Below are positions 57,108 to 64,000 of a DNA stretch of 64,000 bases, piece after piece. Position numbers and translations under genes: made by a program. The stretch's first letter is position 1. Each line of letters starts with the position of its first letter. Origin of the DNA: Rhodeus uyekii (lineage: Eukaryota > Chordata > Actinopteri > Cypriniformes > Acheilognathidae); NCBI GenBank assembly GCA_037043235.1, contig JAWRVZ010000056.1, positions 124,001 through 188,000 of the forward strand. Direction: 5' to 3'. The notes beneath the pieces were generated by a model. That model ran no database searches. It worked only from the letters and a program-made list of their open reading frames with translations, and was not told the origin of the DNA.

Positions 57108-59325
57108 GTTATATTTTGTAAACACGACCTTAGCCGTTTCTCAATATACTGTATGTTCTTGTGTTCTTGTGAAACATTATCAGTTGTTTCCCAAATACTG
57201 TTTCGATTCAAAGTTAATATATAGCCAAGTGCCGTTCAAATGTGTTCTTGCACCTCGCATCAGGAGGTGAATTGTGCAAACTTGAGATAGCCAGGTATCC
57301 CAAAAAAACCCTCACCAACAAGAATGTGTGGAGGTGGAGGATAACACCCACATGCTACTTCCATTGTGTCACGAAATGTAATTTTAAGAGTTTATCAGGT
57401 GAGAATGTAGTTGTTTAAAAATCAAATCTGCAGTTTATTTATAAAGATAGTGGCTATTTGAAGAGTTGTGCCAATGTTTTCAGAGTTCACCGGGTGCTCA
57501 AGGCTGATGTGCCCAGCTAAGAACATGTCTTATGTCTCATTTCATCTTATTATAAATTTACATGAAGATAGTCAGTGAAGATAGTCAATACATGTGTTAA
57601 ATGAACCACATTTTGGTTCAGTTAGTATATTTCAGTTTTTTTTAATGAAAACTAAAAGAGGCAGGGTGGTGTTTTATATCATATTTTGTTTTACTGTTAA
57701 TATACAGTTAAGACACCTGGAGTAGCCATAGCATGTGGTGTTGTCAAGTACGCAATTCCATTTGCAATTCCATTTGCAGAACTGCCAGAGTTTCGTCCTT
57801 CTATCATCGGGAGTTAATTCTCTTCAGTAGAACTTGCTCCTGAGCTTTAAAAGACGTGCCAATCAGAAAAGTTGTAAGCCAGCCAATCAGAAATGGGCTT
57901 AAGATGTTGTCATTTATTTGTGCAATATGCATCAGGCATACTGTGAACAGAGTGTGGGCAGTCAGTGCTTGGACTAGTGTCACCGTAATAAGGTGAAGAG
58001 GGATTTCAACCTATTACCCTCTGGTTACTCATCTTTTCCACATTCATTTCCCAGTGAAGGTGCTACAGATGCTCTGTTACAGATCAAAGAGTTCTGAATC
58101 CTCTGCTTCAAAAGCGGCGGGGTCGTGGTGACAGTCCAGCATAAGTATCTGGAGGCCTTTCTCTCCATCCACACCCACCGGCTTCTCTCCGCTCTCCCAG
58201 CTTGAGCCTATGGCTTTCTCCTACGGTTGTGATCAGCGGCCAAGGTGGGCGGAAGCCAGGTGGGGGGTGAAGGATCTTCTTACGAGCTGTGAGAGGCAGG
58301 CTACAGGGGGCTACGAGAAGCCAGAGAGTCACCAGAAAAGGGATTGGGTTGTGTGTGTGTTTGTGTGTGTGTGTGCTGGGTTAAACACTGACAACCAGAC
58401 AGAATAGCTCCCGCTGAGCTTCAGTCATCAGACACATGATCCCACACCGAGATCTTATTAACATATGCCAGCGTGCACATGCACACGCTTGTCGTCATGA
58501 CAAGATGAGTCTCAGGTTGCTTGTTGGCATACTGTATTATCTCAATTCTTGTTTGCTCCATAAGTGGTTAGGTGCTGGTTCCAATTTAACTGCACAGAGG
58601 TTGTGCTGTCAAGGCTTATGTGATTTTGAGGATAACTGTTATATTTAATTTAGATGTCAATTTTGTCTCTCTTAAAATTCCCCGGGAGATAGAAACAGAT
58701 AGTTATCGACAAACAGTAATAGTACAGAACTATAAAAATAATGGGGACATTTTATGAAAAATAAGATAAGAATTGACATTTCTTTTCTTTCTTATTTCTG
58801 ACTTTTTATGTCTCATTCTTATTGACTTTAGATTGTAGACTTGGGAAAATGTGCTGTGCTGAGCACAATCATTTTTGAAAATGTATTTTACTGGGGTCGT
58901 TTTCTCAGGGTGAAGATTATTAATAAAAAGATATGACTTGCGCTTTTGATTTCCTGCATTTTATTTAAGACGTCATCATAGTATAAGAATAGCCTGTAAT
59001 TTTAAGAACTGAGGACTCCCTTGTTTGTTTTTATTGTAACCAAGCCCAGAGAATGACTTATGGAATGTGCCTATTATGATGTAATAGGTTATAGACCTCT
59101 GCAGAAGAAAATCAATGCCTACTTCATCATTGCAACTTTGGCTTTGCCCACTGGCTTGTTATTGAGATGACAAGGAGAGAAGAGCAATGTAGGATCACTG
59201 GACTAAAAATAACATTATCTACCAAATGATCCTAATTAGGAATTTGGTTATTTATTTTCATCAATATGAATGCCTCAGCTGAGAAATAAATACTAATTAT
59301 AAAAAAACAGAATATCATTCCGTTA
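57108..59325. other. No recognisable gene; (GT)n tract
   Basis: Non-coding. A (GT)n tract with one interruption lies at 58350-58375. The GC-richer part at 58110-58330 is open on both strands, but I cannot assign it to any gene or repeat. Confidence 0.45.
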
Positions 59326-59329
59326 AGCG

Positions 59330-60007
59330 TCTGCTCCAAGGGAAAAGCAAAAAGAAGAATCAGGCAGGTGAGAAGTCAAAGCCCAGGTAAATGGCAAACA
59401 TAGTTGAATCCAGGTCTGTGATAAGTGACAGGCAGCGGTTGTTAACAAAGATCAGTTCAGACCAGCAACAAAAGCAGGAGGGAAGTACGAGTCAATTTAG
59501 ATGCTTGATGTTGTGATCGGGGTATCTATTGATGAGTTCAAACAGTCCAAGAAACCAATGGAGCAATTGGGCAGATGATAGAGACATGAGAGAAAAACAT
59601 CAAATTACCAGACCAAAAAAGTGATTAACAAAACAAATGGTACATGTGAATTGTATGGGAAACAAAACACTGACAGAGGAAACAAGAAAAGGAGATCAAA
59701 TAGCTGTGAAATTAGAGAGAAAATAAAAATAGTGCAGCCAGAGAAATAGTGCAGAAATATAGCAAAAACAAAGAGTAATCCAAAAGAGAAAGGGACAGAC
59801 CAAACCCGAGTCCTGACATTGTGAGTGTCACACATTTTCTGTGTCTGGATCTATGGACTTTTATTTTGATAACCTTGTGTCTTATTTTCCCTGTGTTCAG
59901 TTCCAGTGTGTTATGTTCTTGCTTCCTTGCTTCCTTGGTTGCCATAGTCATTTGTTGTTTGTCTAATTGATTAGAGTCTGGCCTGTCCACTATTGCCACT
60001 GTGTATT
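59330..60007. mobile_element. Unclassified dispersed repeat, interrupted by pogo element
   Basis: The left half (agcaggagggaagtacgagt, acagaccaaacccgagtcct) and the right half (tccctgtgttcagttccagt, agtctggcctgtccactatt) have the composition of common non-autonomous fish repeats. The second half stops abruptly at ctgtgtatttataactcc, where the pogo/Tigger copy begins. Superfamily not determined. Confidence 0.35.
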
Positions 60008-60823
60008 TATAACTCCCTATTTTTCTTAGCATTTTCGTATCGGTCATGTCGATTATTTTATGTCGCCGAACCCTGATATCTCGAGCACAAAAGAGGGACA
60101 AAGTCGCCACTTAACATCGGTTATCTCAGCCCCAGTGACTAATAATAGTGCCGAGTTTACTGCGCATGCGCTGAGTTCGCGTTGCACGTGCATCACGGTC
60201 TGTATAGTTGCTCACTCCAATGATGCTTCACTCACTCTTGCGGCGCAGTGCCGTCCAGCCGTGGAAAAAACAAGCTTTACAGATGGTATCTTGGAAGAGG
60301 AAGCGCAGGAGTTAGCATCACTGTCCTGGAATTCCCAGATTACATTGACATCGATAAAGACGTTGTTACTGATAGAAGCATTTGTTTTCAAGCAGACCGT
60401 TAAAGGCAAAAAGCAACAAAGCATTTTAGACTTTGTAAAGAAACCATAGTAACCGCGTGTACAATACTTTTCAGAACTGTGTCAGAGCGAAATGACTGTG
60501 TTATGTGTGCATGTGTTTATGCGTGTTGTGACTGTGTTTACGCTGTGAGCGAAATTGTGTTTGCAATGTTGGAGAATATAATTAAAGTTTGTATTGAGAA
60601 CCGAAGGTGTTTTTTATTGTATACTGGTAAATCTCTGCTGTTAGTTGGTGCACATATGCCTTTTGCTATTAGCAAACATATACAGTGTATGTACATTTTT
60701 ATAGCATGCTGATTGCTTCATCAAACAAATCACCATATTGACTTTTGGTTATCTCTATCCTCGGTTATCTCGACACTTTTGTGCAACCCCCGAGGCCGTC
60801 GACATAACTGGGTTCCACTGTAC
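60008..60823 (+). mobile_element. Internally deleted pogo/Tigger-like transposon, copy 2
   Basis: The right end (reverse complement cagtggaacccagttatgtc, followed outside by TA) matches the left-edge terminus of the element at 39127. The 5' part (60010-60240) is homologous to the reverse complement of 39780-40010. Between the 5' leader and the last coding part of the transposase nearly all of the gene is missing, so this is a deletion derivative that would need help in trans. Its left terminus is not visible and seems truncated. The two copies lie in inverted orientation about 20 kb apart. Confidence 0.65.
60278..60449 (+). pseudogene. C-terminal remnant of pogo/Tigger transposase
   Basis: About 57 codons surviving after the internal deletion: DGILEEEAQELASLSWNS and so on, ending KKQQSILDFVKKP then stop. 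The final QQSILDFV resembles the PCNA-interacting motif Q-x-x-I-x-x-F-[FY] reported at the C-terminus of pogo-type transposases, though the last aromatic is replaced by Val. The DDE catalytic core and the N-terminal CENP-B-like DNA-binding domain are gone. The upstream in-frame extension to 60060 is leader sequence, not transposase. Confidence 0.5.
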
Positions 60824-61890
60824 TACTTAACGGCTCTTCAAGCCTCATTATTCCGGATCAACCAGCCACCAGGTGTGACAATGAGAGGGCTCCACATGCA
60901 ATACTTGCTTATTTCATATGCAAAGATGTTAGCCAATCATAGTAGTGGGCATTTACACTGAAGTCTCACTGCAGACATGCCCCTTCAAACAGACCATTCA
61001 AATTAGAGGTTAAAATCAGGGTAGGAAAAATGTAACACATTGGAAAAACTTACCCGAAGCAACATTTCTGCAAAATGCAAAATACGTACCAATACATACA
61101 TACCATTGCAGTTTCCAACAAAAATGAACACTAAAGGCAATAAAACACCAAGTACATTTAATCCTTTTCATACAAAATTATGATTAGAGGTTGATTTATA
61201 ATAACTTATGTTCACGCAGCTCCTTGCAAAATATTATATTATGATCTCAAAACACATTTTACCTTAGTGTATGATTTGTCAATACTTTGGAGCGTCACAG
61301 AACCAGCGCCATATGTTTGGCTTTTCAGGAATGCTAAACTTGCTTGATAGATCAGCTGGTAGAGAATTGTACTTGTGATGCGGAAAGCCCAGGAATAAAG
61401 TCTGTGGAACATGAGTTAAGAAAAAAGAGCTCAAAGATGACTAGAATCAACCTAAAATGGTTACTTCAGCAATTGCATTTTTAAGTCATATTTGCTTTTT
61501 TAACACTAATAAGGTAAGTGTGTTATTTTAAAACGCGATGGACCAATAACCTTTTAGCACCACTCACCAGACATTTTAATTCTGAATTGCATTGATACAT
61601 ACAAAAACCAATATAATAAAACTTTGCCAGATTCACTTTCATCTGTTTTGGACAAAACCTAAAAAAAAAAATTAGCGCCACACTGCACATTTCACTTTAA
61701 AACTGTTGCGAAACATGCACGTGACAATTTCAAAATACATAATTTCTAAAATCATGCTTACATTGTAAATACTGCTCAGGAAACATTATAAAACAATATA
61801 TATATTTTATTTTTTTTTACTTATAAGCAGGATTCACCATAATGTAAGATGACATCTTAAGCAATCCAGTGTTTCTAAAGGGTTCTGTCA
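60824..61890. other. No recognisable gene
   Basis: AT-rich non-coding DNA without nameable repeats. Confidence 0.5.
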
Positions 61891-61894
61891 CTTC

Positions 61895-62520
61895 AGCCTA
61901 GCTTTTTCGTGGTTTTGTGACAGAGCCCTGACACTGCTTTATTGTTGTGCCTTCCTGTGAGTGTGCAGTTTCGAGTTTGTTTGAGTCACGCACTCTCATG
62001 TCTGTGTTGTGTCTTGTGTGCGGGGCGTGATGTTCGGATGCTGCTACTTCGGACTTCTTCAGTTTCCGGTTTTGTGTCAGGGTTCAGAAATTCATGCTCC
62101 ATCTGTTTGTCTTCAGTTGGGAGCACACAAGATTAGATTAAAGTTTATTGTCATTACACATGTACAAGTACAGTATAACGAAATGACGTATGGAGCAAGC
62201 CTCCGAGCCGCAGCCTTTACCAGGCGCCGCCACGATGAGTGTTCACTCTTGCACTTTGTCATGTTCTGCATTACCTGCCCTGTTTGTTTCCTATTTATTT
62301 TCCCTGTGTTTGTTGTCCTGTGCTGATTCGTCATTATTTCTTCCCGTCGTCATGTTAAATCAAATCAAGTCTAGTCTAGTCAAGTCCAGTTAAGTTGAGT
62401 CTAGTATTGTTTTGTTTGCATTTTTGTTTTAGTTTTTATTATAAATAATGCCCTTATCCTTGCGATTGAGTCCTCACTCCTCGCGCCTCCCTTCACCCAA
62501 CCTGACAGTTTCTTATTGGT
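61895..62520 (+). mobile_element. Dispersed repeat, plus-strand copy related to 47.7 kb
   Basis: It begins ggttttgtgacagagccctg near 61912, homologous to the minus-strand repeat at 47655-47930. A middle stretch (62130-62230; ttattgtcattacacatgta, then gccgcagcctttaccaggcg) looks like a separate inserted fragment. The end has tagtttttattataaataat and a C-rich terminus (62455-62510) typical of such repeats. No coding is supported. Confidence 0.45.
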
Positions 62521-63515
62521 TGGTCTTCACAGCTTCATTTTAAATTGATAATTCCTTCAAAAGGAAACACTTTATTAGAATAACTTTACTATAGTTCCGG
62601 CTCTAAGATTAGATTAGCCACGTATAAAGCTTTTTTTTTCAACATCTTATATGTGTATGTACACCTGTGACTGCACATCAGTTGAATTATAATGATAATG
62701 AGCCGACTGGTTACAGTTTGTCGCTTAGCAACCAAAAAGTTTGATTAATGAACTAGATTACTATTGCTTAGTAATGTAAAATTAGAAAGATAATTTCTCA
62801 TTTGTGAGTCATTGGTGACCTTTTTTTTTTTACTTATTATATTTATAATTTACTTATTTTGTATTATTTTATTGTGATTGTTATGATTCTAATATATTAG
62901 AATAGAACATTAGTGTTTATCATATTGCTGAGATGTTTTTTTGGGACAAACAGTACATCTTAAGTATTGTAAAACCACTGTAACACTTCAGAAAATATTC
63001 AAATATGTTTGTATTTGTTTGAGACTTTAAGTGGACTAAACCATTTTTGAACTTACAGTCATGATATTGATGGTGTTGACAACCTACTTGTAATAGCTAG
63101 CTAGAGTGGCGTTAAAAGGGTCTGTGGGCATAGATGCATCTACTCATGCTCTGATACTGAGGATTGCACCGAGACCAAAAGAGAAACGAGAGTCCCCTGA
63201 TACGATCTGTCCTTTGTCACAAGCTTCATGTGCTTTATTAAAATTCATCCCATCGTATGCAGTGCCAAATTCATTTTCTCATCCAATTAAGTGACCTGCA
63301 TGCCAGCTCTCTTTCTGTCGAGCTGTTCCTGTCTCCGACATGCATACAGAGTCATACAGTTTCTTTCCTACTCAGGTTTGATCAGTGCTGAACAATAGGC
63401 TATCTTTCCAGAGCACAGATTTCTCATGATTGCTGCACTTTGGTCCTTTAAAGCGTAACTCCAGAAAATTGCTAAAGGTTGGCAGAGCAGCAAGGGGTGT
63501 AAAATATTGCTTTAT
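62521..63515. other. No recognisable gene
   Basis: Non-coding. The 62-aa and 84-aa frames at 63106-63294 and 63372-63626 have no domains. Confidence 0.5.
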
Positions 63516-63519
63516 TTTG

Positions 63520-63862
63520 ACATTGTGGCGATCAAGGCGGGGTCGAGGGACCATGAGAGCATCACGAGGGCCGGTGGTGTGATTGAGAATGAGCGTCACC
63601 TGTGAGCCACTGGTCTGGAGGCTCACGGAGGAGCGGAGGCATAAAAGGAGCGATGACAGTGAAAGACGAGAGAGGACCAGGCCTGGATGTATGTGTGTGT
63701 ACTGTGTTTGTGTGGATGGCAGTGGGGGACTGCCGCCAGTACGTTGGTGGGGGACTGCCGTCTGTGAGGGACTGCCGCCAGTACGTTTATTTTGTGTTTG
63801 TTTATAATTTTAGAATTAAAGTTTGTTTAATGTTTGCCGGTTCCCGCCTCCTTCCTCCCTGA
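63520..63862 (+). mobile_element. Solo LTR-like segment, gypsy type suspected
   Basis: It starts tgtggcgatcaaggcggggt, has a TATA-like box (aggcataaaaggagc, 63638-63652), three imperfect gggactgccg(cc/t) units (63725-63781), a polyadenylation-type attaaag (63816) and ends ccggttcccgcctccttcct. That ending is one I associate with fish gypsy-type LTRs. No gag or pol lies beside it within the window, so it may be solitary or cut by the window edge. Confidence 0.4.
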
Positions 63863-64000
63863 ACAATTAACAGTATTACTGACATATTTTGTACAATCGC
63901 AGGGAGCAGAAGAGACACAACTCATATACACAAACAAGTCCCCAGTTATCAAGTTCATTATCAATTTCTTCTTAGACGTTTCTCATATTTCTTAGAAGGA

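Noticed and set aside
58108..58407. GC-richer block open on both strands, considered as an exon
   Set aside because: No splice-site pair fits and the peptides are not recognisable; left unassigned.

Overview
The window looks like teleost fish DNA, most likely a cyprinid or close relative. It is AT-rich, dense in (TA)n and (GT)n microsatellites, and carries a mix of transposable elements typical of fish: a Tx1-group and CR1/L2-group LINEs, a DIRS-type tyrosine-recombinase retroelement, Tc1-like and pogo/Tigger-like DNA transposons, a 5S-rRNA-derived SINE and several MITEs. The species call is inference from repeat content. I see no complete host protein-coding gene.

Layout. 1-2.1 kb: featureless non-coding DNA. 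2.1-6.5 kb: repeat graveyard (an LTR-like segment, a DIRS-type remnant on the minus strand, and a decayed LINE with an SGNH-esterase-type domain on the plus strand). 7.3-10.2 kb: an unclassified repeat with an 18-bp minisatellite, an exon-like segment, and a pogo-like terminus. 10.2-14.6 kb: unannotatable DNA with microsatellites. 14.7-15.2 kb: 5S-derived SINE. 18.4-19.9 kb: L2-type LINE tail abutting a Tc1-like element. About 24.8-25.7 kb: the only strong host-gene signal, a CpG-rich promoter-like block ending in a good splice donor, probably a non-coding first exon reading rightward into a long intron. 25.7-41 kb: intron-like or intergenic DNA with several MITEs. 41.5-44.1 kb: a 5'-truncated CR1/L2 LINE with an uninterrupted reverse transcriptase frame. 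44.1-51.3 kb: repeats and a fossil Tc1-like transposase. 51.7-57.1 kb: a complete two-ORF Tx1-group LINE on the minus strand. 57-64 kb: repeats, an internally deleted pogo/Tigger copy and an LTR-like segment.

The outstanding feature is the Tx1-group LINE. Both frames are intact (ORF1 399 aa, ORF2 1315 aa). They overlap by the four bases ATGA, an arrangement suited to termination-reinitiation. Both element ends abut (GA)n tracts, (CT)n in element orientation, so the copy sits inside a TC microsatellite. That matches the expected footprint of a TC-repeat-specific family such as Kibi. In such an element ORF1 would package the RNA, and ORF2 would nick the microsatellite with its APE-type endonuclease and reverse-transcribe the RNA in place.
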